From Xenorhabdus sp. IM139775 (GTDB lineage Bacteria; Pseudomonadota; Gammaproteobacteria; Enterobacterales; Enterobacteriaceae): DNA of 64,000 nt. Below are positions 49,398 through 59,047 of this stretch, in pieces. The position numbers and the translations under genes are program-made. Under the pieces are notes generated by a model. It saw nothing but the letters and a program-made list of their open reading frames with translations. It had not been told where the DNA came from and made no database searches. Location: NCBI RefSeq assembly GCF_028598745.1, contig NZ_JAQRFK010000005.1, forward strand, positions 22,970 through 86,969, read 5' to 3'. Position 1 is the stretch's first letter. Every line of letters starts with the position of its first letter.

Positions 49398-50301
49398 AAC
49401 GGATCATTTTGGCGGGATAACGGCGTTTGTTACCACAGCACAGTTAGGAAGTTTCACTGCTGCTGCGGAACGTCTTGGTTTGACAAAATCAGCAGTTGGC
49501 AAGAGTGTCGGCCGGCTTGAAGATCGTTTGGGCGTTAAACTTTTTCAGCGTTCAACACGTCGTTTAAGTTTGACACCTGATGGAAAATCCTTCCTGATGA
49601 GTTGTCAGAGTGCCATTGATATTCTCGAACAGGCTGAATCGGTGCTGACTTCACATATTGCGCATCCTTCAGGGCGGCTCCGCGTCGATTTGCCGGCTGC
49701 CTTTGGTCGCCAACGCATACTTCCTGCCCTTTTGAAAATAGCACGTGATTATCCCGAACTATCTCTTACCGTTTCATTCAGCGAGCGCTTTGTTGATTTA
49801 ATTGAGGAAGGTATTGATCTTGCTATACGTATCGGTGAACTTTCTGATAGTAGCGGTTTGGTTGCCCGTAAGTTAACAACTCAAAAACTCGTTATTTGTG
49901 CTGCACCGGATTATTTATCTGCCAAAAATAAACCACAAACTCCCGAAGAGTTGAGCCAACATCAATGTATCGTGGGATTTCGCAGGAATCAGCCCGTATC
50001 TTGGTTATTAAAGGAAAAGAACGGCAAAATAAAGCGTTACGCTCCACCAGCAACCTATGAATTTGCTGATGGAGATGCCATATTATCCGCAGTATTGGCA
50101 GGATGTGGCTTTGCCCAACTGCCATTATGGATGGTGGGCAAATACCTTGAAAATGGAGAACTCAGAGAAGTATTAGCAGAATATTCAGGGATAGAAGTCC
50201 CGATTAGCGCTTTGTGGCCGCAAAACCGCCAATTGTTACCCAAAATCCGCTATGTTGTAGACACCTTGGTGAAAATGGCGGAAAACGGTTTATTGGATTA
50301 A
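49390..50301 (+). CDS. LysR-type regulator (DNA-binding, AaeR/PtxR-like)
   Basis: The 303-residue LTTR has the HTH FTAAAERLGLTKSAVGKSVGRLE and an effector domain (GRLRVDLPAAFGR, LAIRIGELSDSSGLVARKL). It overlaps the end of the GrpB fragment by 8 bases. It may once have faced the OYE reductase directly and regulated it. It converges with an MFS gene with a 12-base overlap of ends. Confidence 0.9.
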   Translation: MRRTDHFGGITAFVTTAQLGSFTAAAERLGLTKSAVGKSVGRLEDRLGVKLFQRSTRRLSLTPDGKSFLMSCQSAIDILEQAESVLTSHIAHPSGRLRVDLPAAFGRQRILPALLKIARDYPELSLTVSFSERFVDLIEEGIDLAIRIGELSDSSGLVARKLTTQKLVICAAPDYLSAKNKPQTPEELSQHQCIVGFRRNQPVSWLLKEKNGKIKRYAPPATYEFADGDAILSAVLAGCGFAQLPLWMVGKYLENGELREVLAEYSGIEVPISALWPQNRQLLPKIRYVVDTLVKMAENGLLD

Positions 50302-51438
50302 ATGACCTTTAATGTAAATACTGAAAAAGCCCATTACAGCAAAGAGGATACTGCTTAAAACAATCGTCTCTACTCCGAATTGTGAAAGAAACCATCCTCC
50401 AGTGAGAGAACCAATAGTAATGCCTAAATTCGAAAAAGAAATGTAAAGGCTGTTGGTAAACTCAGGTGCTTCTTCGGCTTCTTGCATCAGCCACGTTTGA
50501 CTAACGACCAGACCCGCAGAATGCAATCCACCCCAGAAGATCGTCAGTATACACATCGCTATTGGTGAAAATCCCCAATACCAAACTTGGAGATAAAGTA
50601 GAATTAGCAAGATAGGATAAGCATAAGTTGTAATAACCCTGTTTTTTTGCAAGAAACCGCTAAAAACAAAGTTGCCGATAAATCCACAAATACCAAAGAG
50701 TATTAAAATGATACTGATAAGAGCATTATCAAACTGCGTGATTTTCGCAAGATAATCAGCAATATAACTGAAATTTGAAAACATCGCAGAAAAAATCAAT
50801 ATCACGGTAGAAATAGCCAGCCATAACTTCCCCTTTCGCAGTACATTTAATTGTTCAATATTGATACCGCTCCCTGTTGCGGGGAGAGAAGGAATAAACA
50901 ATAGAATACCAACGAAAGCCAGCGCACAAATAACAGCACTAAAATAAAACGCTGCACTCAGTGATAGAGACGCTGCAATAAATGAACTCATGGGCATTCC
51001 CAGTACCATTCCAACCGCAACACCAGCAAAAACGATAGCTGTGGCTCCCGCACTTTTTTCTTTAGGAACGGAATTTGCTGCAATCACAAGGGCTACAGCA
51101 AAGAAAACCGCATGTACCAGCCCGGGAAGTATCCTAAATAACAGCATTAAATTAAAAATATCTGTCGTGGCATAAATAAGGTTGGAAACAATAAAAATAA
51201 GCAGAATAGTAAGAAGAACATACTTTTTGTTATAGCCAGAGAGTAGCAGTGTCATAAATGGCCCCGTTACAGCGACCACGATGGCATAGACACCAACCAG
51301 AAATCCCACCTGAGTGGGTGTCACATGCAGTTGGGCTTCAAGTTGTGGCAATAACCCAATTACGGCTATTTCAGTAGTAATAACGCAAAAAACGGCGATT
51401 GATAAGGTTAACAGCATCATGGAGTGGTTATTTTGCAT
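50290..51438 (-). CDS. MFS transporter, DHA1 family (AraJ-like)
   Basis: A 382-residue, twelve-helix transporter of the DHA1 drug/sugar efflux group (VITTEIAVIGLLPQLE, GVAVGMVLGMPMSSFI, GLHSAGLVVSQTWL). The substrate is unknown. A perfect 7-bp palindrome lies about 75 bases upstream of its start. Confidence 0.87.
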   Translation of the reverse strand: MQNNHSMMLLTLSIAVFCVITTEIAVIGLLPQLEAQLHVTPTQVGFLVGVYAIVVAVTGPFMTLLLSGYNKKYVLLTILLIFIVSNLIYATTDIFNLMLLFRILPGLVHAVFFAVALVIAANSVPKEKSAGATAIVFAGVAVGMVLGMPMSSFIAASLSLSAAFYFSAVICALAFVGILLFIPSLPATGSGINIEQLNVLRKGKLWLAISTVILIFSAMFSNFSYIADYLAKITQFDNALISIILILFGICGFIGNFVFSGFLQKNRVITTYAYPILLILLYLQVWYWGFSPIAMCILTIFWGGLHSAGLVVSQTWLMQEAEEAPEFTNSLYISFSNLGITIGSLTGGWFLSQFGVETIVLSSILFAVMGFFSIYIKGHLIQ

Positions 51439-51512
51439 AGTGGCAATCTATTTGATTTTGAAAAGGTAAGGGGAATGATGGAAAATCATTAATAAAAACA
51501 GAAGGATACTTT

Positions 51513-51531
51513 TGTCTACTATCTGTAGACA
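51513..51531. promoter_or_regulatory. palindrome upstream of the MFS gene
   Basis: TGTCTAC-TATCT-GTAGACA is a perfect inverted repeat with 7-base arms, 75 bases before the MFS start. It has the form of a dimeric repressor operator. A second hairpin ATTGACGT-AAA-ACGTCAAT is at 51597-51615. Confidence 0.45.
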
Positions 51532-51640
51532 TCATTTCTCCAATGATTTTTCCCTATGGCTTTGAAGCCGCAATATTGCAGCAATCAGGATGGGTTATTG
51601 ACGTAAAACGTCAATTTAGGAAAGACGGATAAGATGAAAT

Positions 51641-51931
51641 TTATGCGGGAATATTTTCAACTACCTTAAATTCGATCACAACAATTTCCATATCAGGTGA
51701 AAAAGTCCCTTCGCGCTCAAAAAAACGCTGATGATCTAATTGCCAGTTAAGGAGACTTCTATCTCCTTCCCCTTCTTTCCATGCGAGTTCTGCCGTCATT
51801 TCTGAAAATTTCATCAGGTGCATGGCCGTGACCCTGACAACACAAACCGGATTTTCTTGGCTGTCAAAGACAACATAATGATTGCCAATAGTGTCTGGCT
51901 CATTGAAGTGGCCAAAATACCCCGCCCACAA
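51641..51931 (-). pseudogene. ASCH-domain protein, N-terminus lost
   Basis: The 96-codon frame has the C-terminal two thirds of an ASCH protein (NPVCVVRVTAMHLMKFSEM, EGEGDRSLLNW, MEIVVIEFKVVE). The first 40-50 residues are missing, and an in-frame TAA lies just upstream. RNA binding is expected for intact family members. Confidence 0.65.
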
Positions 51932-52048
51932 GATTTAGAGAGCGCGGGTGTTTGAATAAAAATTAACATATGCACAGGCATACATAGCCTAAAATATTTT
52001 AACAACCCCCACCCCAAATGCAGTAAGATTAGCTTCCAATCGTAAAAA

Positions 52049-52426
52049 TTGATCTGGGTCATCAGCTTGTTATCGCTTTTTCACCTCTCACAACGTCGAA
52101 CACCAGCCATTATCGCCTTACTGGCGATCCTGATGTTGTTCATTGCACCGGTGATATCAAAAACACTGGAGCACTCTCGTGAAGGAATAAAAGCGCACGC
52201 CATGAATCATCATGGTGCGGATCATGTCCATATGGGACTGATGGATGATATCGCTTGTGGTTACTGCCAGCTTCTGATCAACCTGCCATTATTGACAGGC
52301 GGTTTTGTCCCTTTCATTTTACTGACAATCATCGTATCCAGAGTACCGCCGACACAGCGCTTCTCTGGTCCCATTATTCGGCTGTTCTACGGCGAATCAC
52401 AACCACGCGCCCCACCCCTTAATTAG
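52049..52426 (+). CDS. DUF2946 membrane-associated protein
   Basis: A small protein with an N-terminal membrane helix (PAIIALLAILMLFIAPVI), a His/Met-rich centre (HAMNHHGADHVHMG) and the family motif ACGYCQLLINLPLL. DUF2946 proteins often lie next to copper TonB receptors, and one follows here. No ATG fits the start; TTG at 52049 or 52067 is possible. Confidence 0.75.
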   Translation: MIWVISLLSLFHLSQRRTPAIIALLAILMLFIAPVISKTLEHSREGIKAHAMNHHGADHVHMGLMDDIACGYCQLLINLPLLTGGFVPFILLTIIVSRVPPTQRFSGPIIRLFYGESQPRAPPLN

Positions 52427-52536
52427 CCTGATTACTTGATCATTTGGTTTGCCTTGTCTTAGTAGTTTGTAAGGCAACGCATTAATTTTAAAGCAAATTC
52501 CAAAACCGGAATTTGTTGCTAGTTAAGGGATTTTTT

Positions 52537-54540
52537 ATGACTACGACACAACTATTTCGTATATCGCCTCTGACAGCCGCTTTGGTTATCGCACTCGCGA
52601 TACCAACCAGTGGCTGGGCTGCCAATGCTGAACACGCCAAAGACACAAAAGATGCACATACCTCTGATGATAATGAAACAGTGATAACCGTCACTGCACC
52701 GGCAACGTCACCGCTTGAGATCGCTTCTTTACTGAAAACGCCCCGCCAACCGGTGCCTGCCAGCGACGGTTCTGATTACCTGAAAACCATCCCCGGCTTT
52801 TCACAGATCCGTAACGGGGGGACTAACGGCGATCCGGTATTCCGTGGCATGTTTGGTTCCCGTCTGAGAATGCTGATCGATGACAGCGAAATTCTGGGTT
52901 CTTGTGGCGGACGTATGGATGCACCAAGTTCCTATATTTCACCGGAGAATTATGATGTGCTGAGTCTGGTTAAAGGCCCGCAAACTGTACTGTGGGGACC
53001 CGGAAACTCAGCTGGCACGATCCGTTTCGAACGCACTCGCCCTCAGTTTGAACACGTTGGTGCCCAAGGTAATGTCAGCACAGTTGTTGGCTCTAATCGT
53101 CGTTGGGATGGTAATGCCGATCTCAGTATTGGCAATGAACAGGGTTATATCCGCTTGATCGGTAATAAATCCCGCGCCAATGATTATAAAGATGGTGACG
53201 GCAATCGCGTTCCTTCCCGCTGGGATAAATGGAATACCGATATCGCATTGGGCTGGACACCCGATAAAAATACATTACTGGAGTTAAATGCTGGACAAGG
53301 TGACGGTGAAGCACGTTACGCCACGCGCATGATGGATGGTGCAAAATTCAAGCGTAAAAGTTTTGGTGTGCGTTTTGAAAAGTCCAATATTGGCGAAGTG
53401 TTTGATAAATTTGAGACCAATTTTTATTACAACTACACCGATCATGTGATGGATAACTATTCCATGCGTCATTCAGGAATGAAAATGGTTTCAGAACCCG
53501 ATCGCCTGACAATGGGTGGCCGTATGATGGGAACTTGGATTTGGGAAGATTTCAAGTTACAGGGCGGTGCAGATATGCAGACGAACACTCGTCGTACCAA
53601 CACCAATAATACGACAAAATTCAAAGGAAATGAGCATGGTTGGATGAAAGATGCCCGTTTCCATGATTACGGTATTTTTGGTGAATTAACGTGGGATGCC
53701 ACAGAACAAAGTAAAGTTATCGGTGGTGCGCGTTTAGATCGTGCGACAGTATATAAATATGCTACCCAACAAGAACGTAAAGAAATCCTCCCTGCCGGCT
53801 TTATTCGCGTTGAGCATCACCTGAAAAATACCCCTGTGATGTTCTATGCCGGTGTTGGTTATACTGAGCGTTTCCCTGATTACTGGGAACTGTTTTCAGG
53901 TAAAGCAGGTACAAATGCTTTTACCGATATCAAGGCCGAGAAAACTACCCAGTTGGATATTGGTGCACAATATAACGATAGCCAACTAAAAGGTTGGATA
54001 TCAGCGTATTTGGGTAAAGTGAATGACTTTATTCTATTTGATTATAGTAACCAGAACCCGGCTCACAACGTGAATGCGACCATTATGGGTGGAGAAACGG
54101 GGATTGCTTATAAGTTCAACGATCATTGGAAAACCGATGCCAGCCTGGCGTACTCTTGGGCGCAAAATACGACCAGTCATCGCCCATTGCCACAGATCCC
54201 ACCGTTGGAAGCCCGTTTCGGCCTGACTTGGGAACATGGCGATTGGACGAGCAGCGGTTTGTTGCGTCTGGTCAACAGTCAGCATCGGGTAGCAATCAAT
54301 GAAGGTAACGTGGTAGGCAAAGACTTTGATAGTAGCAAAGGCTTTGCTATTTTGTCTGCGAATTCAGCCTATCAGGTGACCAAAAATATTCAGATCAGTG
54401 CCGGTATTGACAATATTTTTGATAAAACTTACAGCGAGCACCTTAACTTGGCGGGAAATCAGGACTTTGGTTATCCCGGTGATACGGTAGTAAACGAACC
54501 CGGGCGTACTTACTGGGCAAGAGTTAATGTTAAGTTCTAA
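52537..54540 (+). CDS. TonB-dependent copper receptor (OprC/NosA-like)
   Basis: The 667-residue outer-membrane receptor has a signal peptide (to about GWA), a plug domain (TVTAPATSPLE, GLR-type FRGMFGSRLRMLIDDSEI, CGGRMDAPSSYISPENYD) and a 22-strand-type barrel ending in Phe. The Met/Cys-containing MFGSRLRML..CGGRMD plug is characteristic of the copper receptor subfamily. With the DUF2946 gene upstream it is likely to import copper. It ends at a strong terminator. Confidence 0.9.
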   Translation: MTTTQLFRISPLTAALVIALAIPTSGWAANAEHAKDTKDAHTSDDNETVITVTAPATSPLEIASLLKTPRQPVPASDGSDYLKTIPGFSQIRNGGTNGDPVFRGMFGSRLRMLIDDSEILGSCGGRMDAPSSYISPENYDVLSLVKGPQTVLWGPGNSAGTIRFERTRPQFEHVGAQGNVSTVVGSNRRWDGNADLSIGNEQGYIRLIGNKSRANDYKDGDGNRVPSRWDKWNTDIALGWTPDKNTLLELNAGQGDGEARYATRMMDGAKFKRKSFGVRFEKSNIGEVFDKFETNFYYNYTDHVMDNYSMRHSGMKMVSEPDRLTMGGRMMGTWIWEDFKLQGGADMQTNTRRTNTNNTTKFKGNEHGWMKDARFHDYGIFGELTWDATEQSKVIGGARLDRATVYKYATQQERKEILPAGFIRVEHHLKNTPVMFYAGVGYTERFPDYWELFSGKAGTNAFTDIKAEKTTQLDIGAQYNDSQLKGWISAYLGKVNDFILFDYSNQNPAHNVNATIMGGETGIAYKFNDHWKTDASLAYSWAQNTTSHRPLPQIPPLEARFGLTWEHGDWTSSGLLRLVNSQHRVAINEGNVVGKDFDSSKGFAILSANSAYQVTKNIQISAGIDNIFDKTYSEHLNLAGNQDFGYPGDTVVNEPGRTYWARVNVKF

Positions 54541-54562
54541 TATTCTCTGCGTTTAAACCGAT

Positions 54563-54594
54563 TTCGCCCTGGCTTATGTCAGGGCGAATTTTTT
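54563..54594 (+). terminator. terminator of the copper receptor gene
   Basis: TTCGCCCTG (54563-54571) pairs with CAGGGCGAA (54580-54588), followed by six T. It also overlaps the end of the converging marR-type gene. Confidence 0.9.
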
Positions 54595-55078
54595 AAGATT
54601 CATTCGCCAGTAACCAATCCCGCAACAGGGCGGCAAGCTGTTCTTGTTGAGTGTCTGTCAATGGTTCGAGAATTGCTTTTTGGTTCTCCAAATGGCTTTC
54701 CACTGCTTTATCTATCAATGCCTTTCCTTCTGGCGTCAGAAAAATCTTGCAACTGCGTCGATCTTTGTCATTCGCAATGCGCTCAATTAATCCTCGCTGT
54801 ACCATATGTTCAATACGCGTGCTCATGGCCCCAGAAGTTAACATGACGGATTGATACATTGCAGTCGGTGTGATTGGCGTGTTATTACGGCGCAGTGTCG
54901 CAAGGATATCAAACTCTATGCCACTGAGGTCATATTCTTTGAAAGCATGTTGCAAGCGTTGTTCAACAATTTTGTGTACGCGGCCTAACCGTCCAATGAC
55001 CCCCATCGACGACGGATCAAGATCTGGGCGCTGCTGTTCCCATTGCATCAATAATCGGTCAACGTGATCGTACTTCAT
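54593..55078 (-). CDS. MarR-family regulator
   Basis: A 161-residue MarR protein: dimer helices at the ends, and a winged HTH (PTAMYQSVMLTSGAMSTRIEHM, GLIERIANDKDRRSCKIFLT). Such repressors sense phenolics or oxidants. It is divergent from a broken EamA exporter, its likely target, with a palindrome between. Confidence 0.9.
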   Translation of the reverse strand: MKYDHVDRLLMQWEQQRPDLDPSSMGVIGRLGRVHKIVEQRLQHAFKEYDLSGIEFDILATLRRNNTPITPTAMYQSVMLTSGAMSTRIEHMVQRGLIERIANDKDRRSCKIFLTPEGKALIDKAVESHLENQKAILEPLTDTQQEQLAALLRDWLLANES

Positions 55079-55149
55079 GCTTTTTCCCTATTCATTTTAT
55101 TTCGACAAAAAGATACTTGATAAAAATCGGTTAGGCTATTACTTTAATT

Positions 55150-55167
55150 TATCTTTAAATAAAGATA
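55150..55167. promoter_or_regulatory. probable MarR operator
   Basis: TATCTTT-AAAT-AAAGATA is a perfect 7-bp inverted repeat in the marR-EamA divergent region; a partial copy AAAGATACTTGATA is nearer marR (about 55109). Both fit binding by a MarR dimer. Confidence 0.5.
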
Positions 55168-55251
55168 CTTTTCATAATGATATATTCAAGTTGAAGCGCT
55201 AAATAACTGATACACGGGATGGAAAAGTGAATAATTCAGAAGGACATCAAG

Positions 55252-55668
55252 ATGTCAGAAATTAGATTTATCCAGAATATTTTACTGACTGCGTTGGCTC
55301 CGATTGTTTGGGGAAGTACGTATATTATTACAACAGAAGTATTACCACCGAATATGCCTCTGCTGGCTTCCACCATCAGGGCGTTACCTGCCGGCATATT
55401 ATTACTGTTGATTTGCCGTACTGCGCCCAAAGGGATCTGGTGGTTACGTATGTTACAGTTATTTATGTATGGTTGGCGCTGTGTTTTCTTACATCATTTG
55501 GTTTCGGGGAATTGAAAAGTTACCTGTTGTGACAATTTCTTTTCTGGGATTTCTCAGCACCCTGTCTGCTTGTATTCTGGGCTATTTGTTTCTAAAACAA
55601 ACATTTTCCTTGCTGCAACTGCTCGGGGCATGCACCATTATTATCGCTGTTTGGCTTTCTATTCCGCG
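55252..55668 (+). pseudogene. EamA/DMT exporter, internally deleted
   Basis: The first 70 residues (APIVWGSTYIITTEVLPP) match the N-terminus of an EamA permease. After a frameshift near 55465 the C-terminal repeat appears (VGAVFSYIIWFRGIEKLPVV, FLSTLSACILGYLFLKQ). About 140 residues in the middle are missing. The C-terminal end runs into another gene remnant. Confidence 0.8.
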
Positions 55669-56094
55669 GAGTCTCATCCTTGGCAGGCGATTGCACAACA
55701 TTTAAGGGAGAGTGAAGCATTTATTCTGGTGACGCCAGAATGGCATGGAATGGCAACGCCGGCATTGAAGAACTTTTTACTACATTGTTCTGTGGCAGAA
55801 TTAGGCCATAAACCCGCATTATTGACGAGTGTATCCGGTAGCATTAACGGTGTTTATCCCCTTTGTGAATTACGGATGACCGGTTTTAAAAATAATCATG
55901 TCTGCTTCTTGCCTGACCATCTGATTTTCCGGCAAGGGGAAAATTTGATTTCAAGAGATCTAGTTTGTCACGATGAGGCATTCGGAAACCGCGTTAACTA
56001 TACGCTGAAGCTACTTAACGCTTATACAAAGGCATTGAAGCAAGTTCGTGAAGCTATTGGCGAAGAAAGTCAAAATTATTCGTATGGTATGTAA
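55655..56094 (+). pseudogene. NADPH-dependent FMN reductase, 5' lost
   Basis: The frame after the EamA remnant encodes the C-terminal 140 residues of a flavodoxin-like NAD(P)H:FMN reductase (SEAFILVTPEWHGMATPALKNF, LLTSVSGSINGVYPLCEL). The FMN-binding N-terminus is absent, replaced by EamA sequence; the junction is near 55660. Confidence 0.75.
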
Positions 56095-56303
56095 ATAAAC
56101 AAGATTCTGTTCCTGATATATCAGCCTCGGCTCAAACTTTTGAGCCGAGAAGTAGCCAGAGATCATTTCATCGAACAAATGCGCAATTACACCTTAACTG
56201 TACAAAAATACAGTGTCCCGTATTTTTGGCATTTTTGTTTAATAACAAAACGCAACTCGCTTTTATTTCACCCGATTGGGTCAATTAATCAACTGGTGGA
56301 GGT

Positions 56304-56921
56304 TTAATACAAGTTATCTTTAAGCCTTTGAGGTAATTTCGCATCATAGTCAGCCCCATCAAAATCACCTTTACTGATTTCTTTTAGTATATTGCCAACA
56401 CTAGGTAGATTACTGCGCTCAAGTTGAGTTGAAATATCCCACAATTTAGAACGTAAGATAGCTCTGGAACACTGGAAAAATACCGCGTCTACGGTGATAC
56501 GTAAGACAGAGTAAGGAAGTGCATTACGATATGCAAAACGTTCCCGTATTTCAGGGTCAATAATAATTTCTGCCCTGCCATTAACACGCAACGTTTCGCC
56601 GATCCCTGGAATAAGAAACAACAAGGCCACTCGATTATCGTGCAGAATATTACGTAAACTGTCGATACGGTTATTACCTTTCCTATCAGGTAATAGCAAT
56701 GTTTTTTCATCTTCAATATGAAGAAATCCAGCTTGATCTCCACGAGGGGAGACATCCATACCTTCTGGCCCAACAGTGGCCAATGCGACAAAAGGCGAGG
56801 ATTCGATAAAAGGACGATATACAGGATGGATATAGTTTACTTCCTTGAAAACAGAAGCTGGTGCAGGTTTTCCATATATTTCTTCTAGTTTAGCAATATC
56901 AGTCACGATTTTATTCATCAT
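56304..56921 (-). CDS. Pyridoxamine 5'-phosphate oxidase-family flavoprotein
   Basis: A 205-residue split-barrel flavin protein of the MSMEG_1061 type (VALATVGPEGMDVSPRGDQAGF, LLLPDRKGNNRIDSLRNIL, LFLIPGIGETLRVNGRAEI). It binds FMN and probably reduces small molecules; substrate unknown. The start at 56921 has AAAGGAG upstream; homology does not include the longer frame. It follows the GNAT pseudogene by 29 bases. Confidence 0.85.
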   Translation of the reverse strand: MMNKIVTDIAKLEEIYGKPAPASVFKEVNYIHPVYRPFIESSPFVALATVGPEGMDVSPRGDQAGFLHIEDEKTLLLPDRKGNNRIDSLRNILHDNRVALLFLIPGIGETLRVNGRAEIIIDPEIRERFAYRNALPYSVLRITVDAVFFQCSRAILRSKLWDISTQLERSNLPSVGNILKEISKGDFDGADYDAKLPQRLKDNLY

Positions 56922-56950
56922 TGTTATCTCCTTTATAGCCAGTAAGTTAT

Positions 56951-57376
56951 TTACCTTTTTAAGCACATAAAATACTCTTGGCACCCAGTGTTCTCATCGA
57001 CTTCCTCGCTGACAACAGAAAACCCCTGCGATAAGTAGAACTCATAACTTGTCTGGTTTTGCTGATAGACCGATAACGTGAGTTCCGTTCTTCGATTTTT
57101 GGCGTCATTCACCAATGCTTTTCCGATCCCCTGCCCCTGTTTATCCGGCGAGACAAAAACTGCGGCCAAGTTATTTCCATGAAGCGCATAAAAACCGACA
57201 ACGTTAGAACCCTGTACATCAACATAAACTTCTGCAGCCGGAATATAGATATTTCTCATGTTGTTGACTTGTTATTGCCAAAATTCAGCTACCACAAAAT
57301 GGTGAGCTTTTATGGATGCCTCTAACCAGATAGACAAAACCATATCCATATCCGCTTCTGTAAATGATCTGATCAC
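56951..57376 (-). pseudogene. GNAT acetyltransferase with an in-frame stop
   Basis: Starting at a GTG (57376, GGGGA upstream), the frame gives a normal GNAT N-terminus (RSFTEADMDMVLSIWLEASI) interrupted by TAA at 57272-57274, then continues in the same frame through the acetyl-CoA motif VSPDKQGQGIGKALV to the usual end. Apart from the one stop, the 141-codon gene is complete and resembles YiaC-type enzymes. A downstream ATG at 57259 gives only the C-terminal part. Confidence 0.8.
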
Positions 57377-57399
57377 TTTTGCTTGTCCCCATGATGACG

Positions 57400-58110
57400 C
57401 TATTTTCGGTGTAGGCTTTTCAATAAGTAAAATACAATAAAAGCAGCCATGACATTGTAAAGCATACTGTGAACAAAGGCATTTTGGTACGTAACAAACG
57501 ACAGTGTATCCATGTCGTTAAAATGCCATTGCACTAACATGCTAACGATAGCAACACCAAACGCAGCACCAATCTGTTGCAAAGTCGCAATTACCCCTGA
57601 CGCCATGCCTGCAAATCGCACGTTAACAAAAGCCAAGACAATATTAAGCAATGGCGTCATAACAAAACCTTGTCCATATCCAAGCAATATGAGAATTGGC
57701 ACGATCACAAATAATGATGCAGTTATTGATGAAATTGCTGGTAATAGTGCACTAACGGCAACAATCAGGGCAATGAAGGAGAGCATATAGAGTAAGCCTC
57801 CGGTCATGATAGCTTTGCCGCCAAAGCGCTTAATCCAATAAGGGGCATTGAGGGACGATAAAACAAAGCCTATGCTTGCAGGAGCAAAAATCAAACCTGC
57901 ATCGAATGCGTTGAAACCTAATCCATTTTGCAAAAATAAGGCAAAAACAAGGAAGAATGAACTGGATGTGGAATAGACCAGCAACACCAATAAACAACCT
58001 AAACTGAAGGGTTTATTTTTCAATAAGTCAAAATTAAATAGTGGTGTTTTTCCTTTCGCAACATAACATTTTTCATGACGGAAAAATTGTAACAGCGTCA
58101 GGCAAGCCAA
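57400..58110 (-). pseudogene. DHA2-type MFS exporter, N-terminal half lost
   Basis: A 236-codon frame encodes the last seven or so helices of an EmrB/QacA-like transporter (GFNAFDAGLIFAPASIGFVLSS, ASGVIATLQQIGAAFGVAIVSM). The first 180-200 residues are missing, and an in-frame TAA sits just upstream. It is divergent from an MmyB-like regulator. Confidence 0.75.
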
Positions 58111-58264
58111 AAAATTGATAAGGCTAAATAATCCCTTTTAGTCATGATACAAATCCTCGCGATGTTTGAAATACAGTGTTTGAGATAAACAGATTTTAAC
58201 CACCCCATTAGCCTGTTACAATTTAACCATTTATACTATTACTAAAAATAATGGATTGAAATAC

Positions 58265-59047
58265 ATGATAAAAATGAAAAGATCTCGTACTGAGTTAGCT
58301 AATTTTTTACGCACGAAAAGAGAAAGTATCAGCCCTGAATCTGTTGGGTTACCGCACATCGGGCGTCGTCGTACCCCAGGATTGAGACGTGAAGAAATAG
58401 CCGCTTTGGCGGGTGTTGGCGTAACTTGGTATACATGGCTGGAACAAGGTCGTGAAATTGGGGTATCCGCTGCTTTTTTAGATAATCTTGCCAAGATCTT
58501 AAAACTGACAACTGCTGAACGCAGGCATTTATACCTACTGGCACATAGGCGTGAACCTGCCGAAACCGGGCAAACTTGGTGCGTTGTTTCTCCATTGGTC
58601 AAACGGCTTATGGATGACTTATCCCCTCACCTCACTTATGTGCTGAATTTGCATTGGGATGTTTTGGCCTTTAATCAGCCAGCCGATAAGTGCTTTTATT
58701 TCAGTCAGGCTCAAAATGAACAACGTAATTTTTTGTGGTTATTATTTACCAATGAATATTATCGCGAACTCTTTTCTTACTGGGAACGAGATGCTTATCG
58801 TTTACTGGCTAGTTTTAGGCGTGATTATGCTCTTGCCGCTAAAGACAGTGATATCCAAGAGCTTGTAAATCAATTACTTAAAATATCACCTGACTTTTAC
58901 GCTATGTGGCATAAGCATGAAATCTATGAACCGTGTAATGGGGTACGAGAGCTAAATGTGAATGGACAAGCAACCACGTTCGATTACACGTCAATGATTA
59001 CTGATTTAGACAGGCACTTACGTTTGATTGTTTATGTCAAAAGATAA
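58265..59047 (+). CDS. MmyB-like HTH transcriptional regulator
   Basis: A 260-residue regulator with an N-terminal XRE HTH (RRTPGLRREEIAALAGVGVTWYTWLEQGRE), typical of the MmyB family, and a C-terminal PAS-like ligand domain (YVLNLHWDVLAFNQPAD). Family members sense fatty acids or other small hydrophobic ligands. It was probably the regulator of the adjacent exporter, now broken. Confidence 0.88.
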   Translation: MIKMKRSRTELANFLRTKRESISPESVGLPHIGRRRTPGLRREEIAALAGVGVTWYTWLEQGREIGVSAAFLDNLAKILKLTTAERRHLYLLAHRREPAETGQTWCVVSPLVKRLMDDLSPHLTYVLNLHWDVLAFNQPADKCFYFSQAQNEQRNFLWLLFTNEYYRELFSYWERDAYRLLASFRRDYALAAKDSDIQELVNQLLKISPDFYAMWHKHEIYEPCNGVRELNVNGQATTFDYTSMITDLDRHLRLIVYVKR

